From NCBI GenBank assembly GCA_012729335.1, contig JAAYDJ010000007.1:186001-250000 (forward strand): a stretch of 64,000 nt of DNA, given 5' to 3'. This document shows positions 51,083 to 59,227 of this stretch, piece by piece. Position 1 is the first letter of the stretch; each line of letters starts with the position of its first letter. A program made the position numbers and the translations under genes. This stretch comes from Bacteroidales bacterium (GTDB taxonomy: Bacteria > Bacteroidota > Bacteroidia > Bacteroidales > Prolixibacteraceae). Under the pieces are notes generated by a model. The model was not told the origin of the DNA, did no database searches, and saw only the letters and a list, made by a program, of their open reading frames with translations.

Positions 51083-51805
51083 ATGCCTGACCTCAGCCAC
51101 CTGCCCCCCTATCACCATGTCAGCTATTCTTTCGAAGAGCTGGGTATCCTCCCTGCAGACGTAGAGCCCCTGCTGGGATTTACCCCCGGCCACACCCCGG
51201 AACCTTTCCCCACGCTGACGGACGATGCCCTGCGGGAAGCTCCCCGGCTTTTTGCTCCGGAAGCAGGATATGCCCTGGTGACCGACTTCGCTTTTGATTC
51301 CTCCAACCGCCATTTCCGCGCCGGTACCCATCTCTTCCACCCCGGGAAAATCATCTTCAGCCAAATCCGCCATGCCCGCGCCCTCCTCTTTTTTGTGGCC
51401 ACCGCAGGAGAAGCCATCTCCCGGCGATGCCATGAACTGAATGCCGCCGGCGACACGGTGTACAGCTATCTCCTCGACACCCTGGGATCGGTCGTGGCAG
51501 AAAAAGCCCTCGAAAAAATGGGCCAGAACTTTGAAAAACAAGACCTCCCGCCGGGCTGGAACCTCTCCGAATCCTACAGCCCCGGCTACTGCAACTGGGA
51601 TGTGGCCGAACAACAAAAACTCTTTTCCTTTTTTCCCCCCGGCTTCTGTGGGGTCACCCTTTCCTCTTCCTCCCTGATGCACCCCGTTAAGTCGGTCAGC
51701 GGCGTCATCGCACTGGGCCCCCGCCTTCGCCGGAAAGGATACCACTGCGCCATGTGCAACGACAAAACCTGCATCTACCGCCGCATCCGGAATACAGCCC
51801 CCTGA
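51083..51805 (+). CDS. Stand-alone vitamin B12-dependent methionine synthase activation-domain protein
   Basis: A 240-residue protein resembling only the C-terminal reactivation domain of MetH. The SYSPGYCNWDVAEQQKLF block matches the AdoMet-binding SPGY region, and the end carries a cysteine cluster CAMCNDKTCIYRR. In MetH this domain supports reductive methylation of the oxidised cobalamin; stand-alone versions occur beside corrinoid-protein methyltransferases, and the C-terminal cysteines may hold a metal or Fe-S cluster. It is wedged between GH53 and GH44 genes, with no corrinoid protein adjacent; a URO-D-family gene is 11.6 kb away. Cytoplasmic. Confidence 0.8.
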   Translation: MPDLSHLPPYHHVSYSFEELGILPADVEPLLGFTPGHTPEPFPTLTDDALREAPRLFAPEAGYALVTDFAFDSSNRHFRAGTHLFHPGKIIFSQIRHARALLFFVATAGEAISRRCHELNAAGDTVYSYLLDTLGSVVAEKALEKMGQNFEKQDLPPGWNLSESYSPGYCNWDVAEQQKLFSFFPPGFCGVTLSSSSLMHPVKSVSGVIALGPRLRRKGYHCAMCNDKTCIYRRIRNTAP

Positions 51806-51896
51806 ACACAGGCTGCCCCTGCCAGCCTTTACATCCCTGTTAAAGTTGAACATAAGGAAACAGGCTTTTCCCCTGTCTGGAAAATGATTCTCGTTG

Positions 51897-51926
51897 TTGT
51901 GTATAATACAGTTTGGGTTATCTTTG
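51897..51926 (+). promoter_or_regulatory. Promoter TTG-N19-TATCTTTG before the GH44-like gene
   Basis: Minus-33 TTG at 51897-51899, a 19-base spacer, and exact minus-7 box at 51919-51926. It sits 27 bases before the ATG at 51953, which rules out the upstream frame extension as coding start. Confidence 0.65.
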
Positions 51927-51952
51927 AGAGGTTATTCCAAATAACCGAGACG

Positions 51953-53890
51953 ATGAAGCTATTTTCAAGAGTGACGCTGGGGTACCTGTTCCTTGTTTTT
52001 GTATGGATTTTGGATGGGGAGGCAACTGCCCAGGAGGCTGTGGAGGTGACCATTGACGCCAGGGGGACGCGCGTCCCTGTATCGCCATGGATATACGGCC
52101 GGAACAATTCGCTTTCCGACCAGTCTTCTTCTCCGGTGACGGCGCTCACGTGGCAGCGCTACCGTGATGCGGGGATCACCATGTTCAGGGAGAGCGGGGG
52201 TAACAATTCGACGAAGTACAATTGGCGGAAGAAGCTGACCAGTCATCCTGACTGGTATAACAATGTGTATGCCCATGACTGGGACTATGCCGCCAGGTCG
52301 TTACAGGATCAGCTTCCGGAGGCGCAGGGAATGTGGACCCTCCCCCTGATAGGGTGGGCCGCTTCCACGAAGCAGTACAATTTCAGGGACTGGGATTATA
52401 ACCAGTCGAAATGGTGGGATGGGGTTCACCAGAATCTGGCTGGTGGTGGTACGGTCAATCCTGCCGGTGGCGGCAAGGCCCTCAGCGAGGGCAATCCTTC
52501 GTTATACCTCACGGAGTGGCCCGCCGATTCGGTGGTGGGGATCCTGCATAAATGGATAGGCGAAGGGGGACTGGGACTCGACAAAAGTCGCCTGTTGTAC
52601 TGGAACATGGACAACGAACCGGAAATCTGGAGCGGTACGCATGATGACGTGATGCCCGTGCAACCCACCGCAGAGGCTTTCATGCAGCGCTATTTTGAGA
52701 CGGCCAAAAAGGCGCGCGCCCTCTTTCCGGAAATTAAACTCATGGGGCCAATCCCTGCCAACGAATGGCAATGGTATAACTGGAAAAACGATGCGGTGAG
52801 TTCCGGAGGGAAAAAGTATGTCTGGCTGGAATATTTCATCAAGAGGGTGGCCGAAGAACAGAATGCCACGGGTATCAGGCTCCTCGACGTGCTTGATCTT
52901 CATTTTTACCCGGGGGAGACCGACCCGGCCCAGGTCCTTCAACTGCACAGGGTCTATTTTGACCGGAATTATGTCTATCCCGGCCACAATGGGGTCCATA
53001 GGGTAGGAGGGGGCTGGAACACTTCCATTAACAAGGAGTATATCTTTGAGAGGTGCCGCGAATGGCTCGACAAATACATGGGACCCGGTCATGGGGTGAC
53101 CTTCTCGGTGACGGAGACGTCGGTCAACGAAAAGCTGCCTGTGATGGTGAACGCCCTCTGGTATGCTTCCATGTTGGGCGAGTTTGCCCGCCGCGGCGTG
53201 GAGGTCTTCACACCATGGGACTGGAGGGTGGGTATGTTTGAGGTGGTTCATCTTTTTGCCCGGTACAACCAGAAGTGGTACATACCAGGTCTCTCTTCCG
53301 ACGAGGAAATGGTCTCTGTGTATCCCACCCTCAGCGGAGATGGGGCATCGATGACCGTGGTGCTGCTCAACCGCTCCCTGACGGCATCGCGGCAGGTCAA
53401 TGTGGAACTGAAGAATTTCCTTCCCTCAGCGGCTTCTCTTACTACACATCAGCTGAAAAGCCTTCCTGCTTCGGAGACCTTCGTGAGTGCTGCCAAAAAC
53501 GCCCTGATCACGGGAACCATTCCGGCAGGCGAAGCGGGGTTTTCACTCCTGCTTCCTCCGCTTTCAGTCACCTCCGTGGAGGTTCCCGGAGGCTATACCG
53601 CTTCGTCACACTTTCCCGCAAGTTCCGCGGCATACTCCGGAATGACCGTTTATCCCAATCCCGCCACCTCCGAATGCCGCATTGGATGGATCCCTTTCAG
53701 GGAAGAAGAGGGGATTCTGGAAGTTCTTGACCTGGCAGGACGGCGGATGGTCTACCGCCCGCTCACCCCCGCCGACGCCCTGACGGGAACCACCCTCCTG
53801 CCCCTCACCGGCTGGCCCGCAGGAACCTACCTGGTCCGCCTGATCACCTCCCGCCACCACCTTTCTGCACCATTGGTGGTCAACCCCTGA
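51953..53890 (+). CDS. GH44-like endoglucanase/xyloglucanase with T9SS sorting domain
   Basis: A 645-residue secreted enzyme: signal peptide (MKLFSRVTLGYLFLVFVW, cleavage near ATA-Q), then a TIM-barrel with MDNEPEIWSGTH (acid/base Glu) and FSVTETSVNE (candidate nucleophile), matching GH44. A beta-sandwich follows the barrel. From about residue 559 a T9SS type A sorting domain begins: VYPNPATSE, LEVLDLAGRRM and GWPAGTYLVRL. GH44 enzymes cut cellulose, xyloglucan or glucomannan. The protein should therefore cross the outer membrane by T9SS and be released or anchored on the surface. It has its own well-formed promoter. Confidence 0.82.
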   Translation: MKLFSRVTLGYLFLVFVWILDGEATAQEAVEVTIDARGTRVPVSPWIYGRNNSLSDQSSSPVTALTWQRYRDAGITMFRESGGNNSTKYNWRKKLTSHPDWYNNVYAHDWDYAARSLQDQLPEAQGMWTLPLIGWAASTKQYNFRDWDYNQSKWWDGVHQNLAGGGTVNPAGGGKALSEGNPSLYLTEWPADSVVGILHKWIGEGGLGLDKSRLLYWNMDNEPEIWSGTHDDVMPVQPTAEAFMQRYFETAKKARALFPEIKLMGPIPANEWQWYNWKNDAVSSGGKKYVWLEYFIKRVAEEQNATGIRLLDVLDLHFYPGETDPAQVLQLHRVYFDRNYVYPGHNGVHRVGGGWNTSINKEYIFERCREWLDKYMGPGHGVTFSVTETSVNEKLPVMVNALWYASMLGEFARRGVEVFTPWDWRVGMFEVVHLFARYNQKWYIPGLSSDEEMVSVYPTLSGDGASMTVVLLNRSLTASRQVNVELKNFLPSAASLTTHQLKSLPASETFVSAAKNALITGTIPAGEAGFSLLLPPLSVTSVEVPGGYTASSHFPASSAAYSGMTVYPNPATSECRIGWIPFREEEGILEVLDLAGRRMVYRPLTPADALTGTTLLPLTGWPAGTYLVRLITSRHHLSAPLVVNP

Positions 53891-54025
53891 AGCCACTGGC
53901 GAAAAAAAAATCCATTATTTCCCGCAGAGCCTGTTTTTTATTAAAAAGTTTTTATTTTCACCCCGTCTTTACAGGGCATTTACCTGTAGGAAATTATTGG
54001 ATGATCACAGCGAAAACGGAAAGCG

Positions 54026-54400
54026 ATGAACCAAAACAAACCACGCGTCATTAAAGATTACGACAAACTCGACCCCGCGATCCAGGAACAGATCAAGCTG
54101 GTTTACCCGACAGGCTTCAGCGATCACCTGATCTATTATTTTGACAAGGATGGCAAGAATGTGAGTGCCCTTCCCTTTGAGACCGAAGATAAATACTATC
54201 TGATCAGGATGACCCTCAGTGAAGCCGAACGCATCATCGAGGATGATGACGATTACGATGACGATGGCTTCCTCAAAGACCATGTCAGGGAAGAATACGA
54301 AGACAAGTATGCCGACCTGGAGCTGACCGCCGCCGATGAGGAGGAAGAGGACGACATGATGGATGAGCCCGAGGATGAGGGCGACGATGACGATTATTGA
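54026..54400 (+). CDS. Small conserved protein with long acidic tail, function unknown
   Basis: A 124-residue cytoplasmic protein that I recognise as a recurring Bacteroidota hypothetical, with no named function. The N-terminal half is mixed (PRVIKDYDKLDPAIQEQIKL, SDHLIYYFDKDGKNVSALPFE), and the C-terminal half is strongly acidic: runs of Asp/Glu at residues 73-80 and from about 103 to the end. Charge and layout recall RNA polymerase delta or nucleic-acid-mimicking proteins, but that is only resemblance. It lies 61 bases upstream of gpmI on the same strand. Confidence 0.75.
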   Translation: MNQNKPRVIKDYDKLDPAIQEQIKLVYPTGFSDHLIYYFDKDGKNVSALPFETEDKYYLIRMTLSEAERIIEDDDDYDDDGFLKDHVREEYEDKYADLELTAADEEEEDDMMDEPEDEGDDDDY

Positions 54401-54460
54401 CCGATACGGGAAGGAGTTCCCGTAAAACCGGAACCTGGTGGTTCTGAAAACTGTAAGACA

Positions 54461-55999
54461 ATGGATATGAAGAAAACAAAGAAAGCTATACTGGTCATTC
54501 TTGACGGATGGGGCATCGGAGACGGCAGCAGCCGGGACATCATCTCCCAGGCGCCGACCCCGTTTATGGATGAGCTGACCGCCCGTCATCCCCATTCGCA
54601 ATTGCTGACCTGCGGCCGTAATGTGGGACTTCCCGACGGGCAGATGGGCAATTCTGAGGTGGGACACCTCAATATTGGCGCCGGGAGGGTGATCTACCAG
54701 GATATGGTCAGGATCACCAAGGCGATCGAAGACCGTGAACTTTGGGAGCATCCCCAGGTGGTGAAGGCCTTCACCTACGCCAGGGAACATGGCAGACAGG
54801 TCCACCTGATCGGGCTCATCGGCCCCGGTGGCGTGCATGCCCTGAGCAGCCACATGGTGGCCCTTTGCCAGATCGGCACCGACATGGGCGTGGAGAAGAT
54901 TTTCGTCCATGGCCTCACCGACGGCCGCGATACCGATCCCCGGTCGGGCCTCGGTTTTGTGGCCGATGACCTCGAAAACCTCAAGGGAACCAATGGCCGC
55001 TTCGCCTCTCTTATCGGCCGTTATTATGGCATGGACCGCGACAAGAACTGGAACCGGATGAAACTGGCCTATGACCTTTACACCTCCGGGAAAGGAAAGA
55101 AAACCACCAATCTGCTCCAGTCCATCCAGGAGAGCTATGACGAAGGAACTACCGATGAGTTTCTGCAGCCCATCGTGGTGACCGGCGACGACGGTGAACC
55201 CCTGGGGCTCATCCGCGAAAACGACGTGGTCATCTGCTTCAACTTCCGCACCGACAGGTTGCGCCAGACGACCATCGCCTTCACCCAGAAGGATCTGCCC
55301 GAATTCGGCATGCATACCATGCCGCTGCAGTGGTACACCATGACCAGTTATAAGGCCGATTTCCAGGGTATACAGGTGATCTTTGACAAGGACAATGTCA
55401 CCCACACCATGGGAGAACTGGTTTCGGAGGCCGGACTGAAGCAGATCAGGATTGCCGAAACCGAGAAGTACGCCCATGTCACCTTTTTCTTCAGTGGGGG
55501 CCGCGAAGCCGAGTTCCCGGGTGAAAGCCGGATTATGATCCAGTCGCCCAGGGTGCCTACCTATGACCTGCAACCTGAAATGTCGGCACCCCTGGTGAAA
55601 GAGGCCATTGTGGCCGAACTGAACAAACAGTCGGCCGATTTTGTGGTGCTCAATTTTGCCAATGGCGACATGGTGGGCCATACCGGAATCTATGAAGCCA
55701 TATACAAGGCTGTGGTGGCCGTCGACGCGTGTGTCAGGGAGGTGGTGGAAGCTGCCCGTGCCAACGGATATGAGGTGCTGATCATCGCTGACCATGGAAA
55801 CGCCGACAATGCCGTGAATGAAGACGGTTCCTCCAATACGGCCCATTCACTGAATCCTGTGCCCTGCATATACGTGGGCGACCGGCAAAACGTCAGGCTC
55901 CGGAACGGCATCCTGGCCGATGTGGCCCCGACGCTGCTCACCCTCATGGGCCTGGAGATCCCCCGTGAAATGACCGGGAAAGTCCTTATCGAAGAATAG
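54461..55999 (+). CDS. gpmI: 2,3-bisphosphoglycerate-independent phosphoglycerate mutase
   Basis: A 512-residue, Mn-dependent enzyme interconverting 3- and 2-phosphoglycerate in glycolysis. VILDGWGIGD provides the first metal ligand, and MGNSEVGHLNIGAGR contains the phosphoserine Ser. HGLTDGRDTDP, FNFRTDRLRQ and the C-terminal IADHGNADN metal site are intact. Length is normal. A second Met at codon 3 could also serve as start. The DUF3109 gene follows after 15 bases. Confidence 0.95.
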   Translation: MDMKKTKKAILVILDGWGIGDGSSRDIISQAPTPFMDELTARHPHSQLLTCGRNVGLPDGQMGNSEVGHLNIGAGRVIYQDMVRITKAIEDRELWEHPQVVKAFTYAREHGRQVHLIGLIGPGGVHALSSHMVALCQIGTDMGVEKIFVHGLTDGRDTDPRSGLGFVADDLENLKGTNGRFASLIGRYYGMDRDKNWNRMKLAYDLYTSGKGKKTTNLLQSIQESYDEGTTDEFLQPIVVTGDDGEPLGLIRENDVVICFNFRTDRLRQTTIAFTQKDLPEFGMHTMPLQWYTMTSYKADFQGIQVIFDKDNVTHTMGELVSEAGLKQIRIAETEKYAHVTFFFSGGREAEFPGESRIMIQSPRVPTYDLQPEMSAPLVKEAIVAELNKQSADFVVLNFANGDMVGHTGIYEAIYKAVVAVDACVREVVEAARANGYEVLIIADHGNADNAVNEDGSSNTAHSLNPVPCIYVGDRQNVRLRNGILADVAPTLLTLMGLEIPREMTGKVLIEE

Positions 56000-56014
56000 T
56001 CTTTTTTCGGCACC

Positions 56015-56581
56015 ATGATCGAAATTGGCCGGACGGTTGTCTCCATGGACCTCCTGGAAGAGTTTTTTCTCTGCGATCTGGAGCAATGCAAGGGGGCCTG
56101 CTGCGTGGAGGGAGACTCGGGGGCGCCCCTGACGGGTGAAGAGGCCAGCGCTCTGGAGGAACATTATCCCATCTTCCGCGAATTCCTGCCCACCGAACAC
56201 CGTGAAGTGATTGAAAACGAGGGTTTTTCATTGGTGGATCAGGATGGGGACCTGGTGACTCCACTGGTCGGCAACCGGCAGTGTGCCTACACGTATATTA
56301 CAGACGAAGGCATCCTCAAATGTGCGGTGGAAAGGGCCTGGGCCGAAGGGCTCATCTCCTTCCGGAAACCAGTTTCTTGCCACCTTTTTCCCGTTCGCAT
56401 CACGGAATACCGTCATTTTGATGCCGTCAACTACCAGAAACTGGAGATTTGCCGCCCCGGCCGGGATTGCGGCAGACGGAACAAGCTGCCGTTGTGGCAG
56501 TTCCTCAGAGAACCGCTGATTCGCAGGTACGGGGAAGAGTGGTTTGTGGCCCTGGAAGCCGCGGCCAGGTACGGGCATTAA
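56015..56581 (+). CDS. DUF3109 family cysteine-rich protein
   Basis: A 188-residue cytoplasmic protein of DUF3109. It has many conserved-looking cysteines (FLCDLEQCKGACCVEGD, NRQCAY, LKCAVE, VSCHLFPVR, EICRPGRDC), which suggests a bound metal or Fe-S cluster; related YkgJ/UPF0153 proteins share the CxxCxGxCC-like motif. The biochemical role is unknown. It lies 15 bases after gpmI, so the two are probably co-transcribed. The next gene is convergent. Confidence 0.85.
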   Translation: MIEIGRTVVSMDLLEEFFLCDLEQCKGACCVEGDSGAPLTGEEASALEEHYPIFREFLPTEHREVIENEGFSLVDQDGDLVTPLVGNRQCAYTYITDEGILKCAVERAWAEGLISFRKPVSCHLFPVRITEYRHFDAVNYQKLEICRPGRDCGRRNKLPLWQFLREPLIRRYGEEWFVALEAAARYGH

Positions 56582-56725
56582 TTTCCTCCTTCTCGCCCTT
56601 TCCGGGGAAAATCCCTCACCATGCACCCCTTCATGGGGCCAGCACTGGTTTCATCTCTTCACAGATTATGGGACCCTGCCGCTTCAGCTGCCCCTTTTTC
56701 TTCTCCTTTCTGCACTGGCGGGGAA

Positions 56726-57142
56726 TCAGTAAGCCATCAGTTCCACCCGGTTTCCGTCGGGATCCAGGATGATGGACTCATAGAGATTGTCACCCGTTAC
56801 CCGGGGTTCCCCGATGATCCTGAATCCATCGGCCCGCAGCCGCTCCGTCACCTCATTTACCTTCTGCCGGCTGCCGGGATTGATGGCAAAGTGAATCAAC
56901 CCCGTGTACTGTTTCATGGTGTTGTTCCGGTTGAGGGGTACATTGGGCATCTCCATAATCTCCAGCCTTGTGCCGCTATTAAAAGAGAGAAAATAGGAAC
57001 GGAATTCGCGCGAATGGTTGTAGTAGGCATGCCCCGACGACGCATCGAAATAATGCATGTAAAAATTGCGCATCCCCTCCAGATTGTAAGTCCAGATGGC
57101 TATATGGTCAATGGTCATAATATGTTGGTTTTCGTTCAACAT
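56726..57142 (-). CDS. VOC (glyoxalase/bleomycin-resistance fold) family protein
   Basis: A 138-residue (or 130 from the second Met) vicinal-oxygen-chelate protein. The core TIDHIAIWTYNLEGMRNFY and the C-terminal SIILDPDGNRVELMAY are typical, with H13/E-type metal ligands in the usual places. Family members include lactoylglutathione lyases and dioxygenases; the reaction here is undetermined. The ATG at 57118 matches the usual family start (MTIDHIA) and may be the true one. It is flanked by a convergent DUF3109 gene and a divergent acyl-CoA synthetase gene. Confidence 0.85.
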   Translation of the reverse strand: MLNENQHIMTIDHIAIWTYNLEGMRNFYMHYFDASSGHAYYNHSREFRSYFLSFNSGTRLEIMEMPNVPLNRNNTMKQYTGLIHFAINPGSRQKVNEVTERLRADGFRIIGEPRVTGDNLYESIILDPDGNRVELMAY

Positions 57143-57476
57143 GTGTATGTACGGTAGTTTTTACAGATGGTTATATCCCCGGAAACATCATTTTTTTAAC
57201 CAAACCTGTCAAATAGTCGGCGAACCAGGCCGCCATATACTGATTTAACCTTTTTTATATTCCACTGTGGGGAGCATTTCCAGGCATGATTTTTTTCTGT
57301 GGGGACTTGTAAGGATTTGGTATCAAGTTTGTTGTAGGTTCCGGGGTCTGTGTTGCGTCATGCCTGATCTCTTGCGGGCCTGAAACAACATCTTATGGCC
57401 CTTTGAAAAAATCGTAATTTTGCTGTCAACATTTTAAACATCCGGTTTGTTTCCGGAGAAAAAAGAGGAAAATTTT
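57143..57476 (+). other. Gene-free divergent region with acyl-CoA synthetase promoter
   Basis: No gene or RNA was recognised. The only clear signal is the plus-strand minus-7 box at 57415-57422. The middle part is T/G-rich on the plus strand without a strong hairpin. Confidence 0.45.
57415..57422 (+). promoter_or_regulatory. Minus-7 box TAATTTTG before the acyl-CoA synthetase gene
   Basis: An exact TAnnTTTG match 55 bases before the ATG at 57477. The true start also has an AGAGGA ribosome site. No minus-33 element is seen. Confidence 0.45.
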
Positions 57477-59165
57477 ATGATCACCTATACGGTGCCGTCC
57501 CGGCTGGAAGAGAATTTTGTGAAGTATGCTGACCGTCCTGCCCTGGGATTTGCGGGAGAAGAGCCTCTGACCTACGGTCAGGTGGAGGTGAAAGTGGAAC
57601 AGGTTTGCAGGTTGCTGGCGGAGCAGGGGATTGTGGCGGGTGACAAGGTCGCTATTCTGAGCACCAACATGCCCAACTGGGGGATCTCCTTCTTTGCCAT
57701 CCTTCGGCTGGGAGCCATCGCAGTGCCGATCCTGCCTGATTTCCATTCCAATGAAATCAAGACCATTGCCGGGCATGCCGAAGCCAAATTGCTTTTTGTT
57801 TCTGAGCAGCTCTATTATAAGGTGGAAAAGGAGGATATCCCGGGTCTCAGGGGGATGATCCTTATCGACCGGATGGCGCTGATTCCCCAGGGAACGCCCG
57901 TGAGTGGCCTTTCGGCACTGGTGCCGGCGGAGGCTGGGGACCAGGTGCGTATGACGGTTCCGGAAGTGCACGAGGAAGATCTGGCCACCATCATTTATAC
58001 TTCAGGGACCACAGGCAGTTCCAAGGGGGTCATGCTGACCCACAAAAACATCACCTGGACCGCCCTCCAGTCGCTGACCATCGAGCCGCTGACCCCCGAT
58101 GACCGTTTTCTCAGCATCCTTCCCCTGTCGCATACCTATGAAAACACCCTGGGGCTTCTGTTTCCCCTGTTTTTTGGGGCGTCGGTATGGTATCTGCGGA
58201 AACCCCCGATACCCCCGGTTTTGCTGCCTGCCCTTCAGCAGGTGAAACCCACCAAGCTCTTGTCGGTGCCACTGGTCATTGAAAAGATTTTCAAGGGAAA
58301 GGTCTATCCTGAGTTCCAGAAGAGCCCGGTGGTGAAAACCTTATATAGGTTTCCGCCGGTCAGGAAAATTCTTCACCGGGTAGCCGGAAAGAAGCTGATG
58401 AAGACTTTTGGCGGGGAGCTCACCTTTTTCGGCGTGGGGGGGTCCAAGCTGGATGGTACCGTGGAGCGGTTTCTTAAGGAAGCGCGGTTCCCCTATGCCA
58501 TCGGATACGGCCTCACCGAAACCAGTCCCCTGTTGGCGGGTACCAGTCCGCGTACTCCCCGCATTGGATCCACAGGGCCTGCCCTCCAGGGCGTTAAATT
58601 GCGCCTGGCCGATGCAGATCCTGTGACCGGTGAAGGTGAAATCCAGGCCCAGGGACCTAACGTCATGATGGGCTACTACAAAAACCCGGAAGTGACAGCA
58701 CAGGTCTTTACGCCCGACGGGTGGTTCCGGACTGGTGACCTGGGATCCTTCGACAAGGACGGATTCCTGCGCATCAAGGGAAGAATCAAAAATACCATCG
58801 TCGGCGCCAGCGGGGAAAACATCTACCCCGAGGAGATCGAATCGGTCATCAACCGCATGCGCTATGTCCTCGAGTCCCTGGTGGTCGAAAAAAAGGGGAA
58901 ACTGGTGGCCCTGATTCACCTTAACATGGAGGAAATCGAACGCCAATACCACTCCCTGCGTAATGACGCCTCTCTTTTTGCCGACAAGATCAGCGAACGC
59001 AAGGATGAAATCCTCAGGGATATCCAGGAGAAAGTCAACGCCCAGGTCAACAAGTTTTCCAAGTTACAGCAGGTCTTTTTCCAGAAGGATCCTTTTGAGA
59101 AAACCCCCACTCAGAAGATCAAGCGCTTTCTCTACCATCAGAAAAGCGAGGCCAGGGAGAAATAA
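57477..59165 (+). CDS. Long-chain fatty acid-CoA ligase (AMP-binding)
   Basis: A 562-residue ANL-family enzyme activating fatty acids with ATP and CoA. Motifs include IIYTSGTTGSSKGVMLTHKN (P-loop), GYGLTETSP, GWFRTGDLGSFDKDGF and KNTIVGASGENIYPEEIE, with the C-terminal catalytic lysine in PTQKIKRF. The ATG at 57477 is preferred over a TTG frame start 30 bases earlier because a purine-rich AGAGGAA site precedes it. Chain length is inferred from the similarity to long-chain (FadD-like) ligases. purM follows after 62 bases with its own minus-7 box. Confidence 0.9.
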   Translation: MITYTVPSRLEENFVKYADRPALGFAGEEPLTYGQVEVKVEQVCRLLAEQGIVAGDKVAILSTNMPNWGISFFAILRLGAIAVPILPDFHSNEIKTIAGHAEAKLLFVSEQLYYKVEKEDIPGLRGMILIDRMALIPQGTPVSGLSALVPAEAGDQVRMTVPEVHEEDLATIIYTSGTTGSSKGVMLTHKNITWTALQSLTIEPLTPDDRFLSILPLSHTYENTLGLLFPLFFGASVWYLRKPPIPPVLLPALQQVKPTKLLSVPLVIEKIFKGKVYPEFQKSPVVKTLYRFPPVRKILHRVAGKKLMKTFGGELTFFGVGGSKLDGTVERFLKEARFPYAIGYGLTETSPLLAGTSPRTPRIGSTGPALQGVKLRLADADPVTGEGEIQAQGPNVMMGYYKNPEVTAQVFTPDGWFRTGDLGSFDKDGFLRIKGRIKNTIVGASGENIYPEEIESVINRMRYVLESLVVEKKGKLVALIHLNMEEIERQYHSLRNDASLFADKISERKDEILRDIQEKVNAQVNKFSKLQQVFFQKDPFEKTPTQKIKRFLYHQKSEAREK

Positions 59166-59202
59166 GGCCCTGGTGCCTGGCATGTGATACCGTGGAAATT
59201 GT

Positions 59203-59210
59203 TAATTTTG
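59203..59210 (+). promoter_or_regulatory. Minus-7 box TAATTTTG before purM
   Basis: An exact TAnnTTTG match 17 bases before the ATG at 59228. It lies inside the upstream frame extension of purM, so that extension is unlikely to be translated from this promoter. Confidence 0.45.
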
Positions 59211-59227
59211 CCGCGGTTTACCCTTTT

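Noticed and set aside
54005-55846. 613-residue open frame antisense to gpmI and the acidic-tail gene
   Set aside because: Very long but with no domain; it mirrors two genuine genes. Length alone is not evidence here because long antisense frames are common across this GC-rich window.
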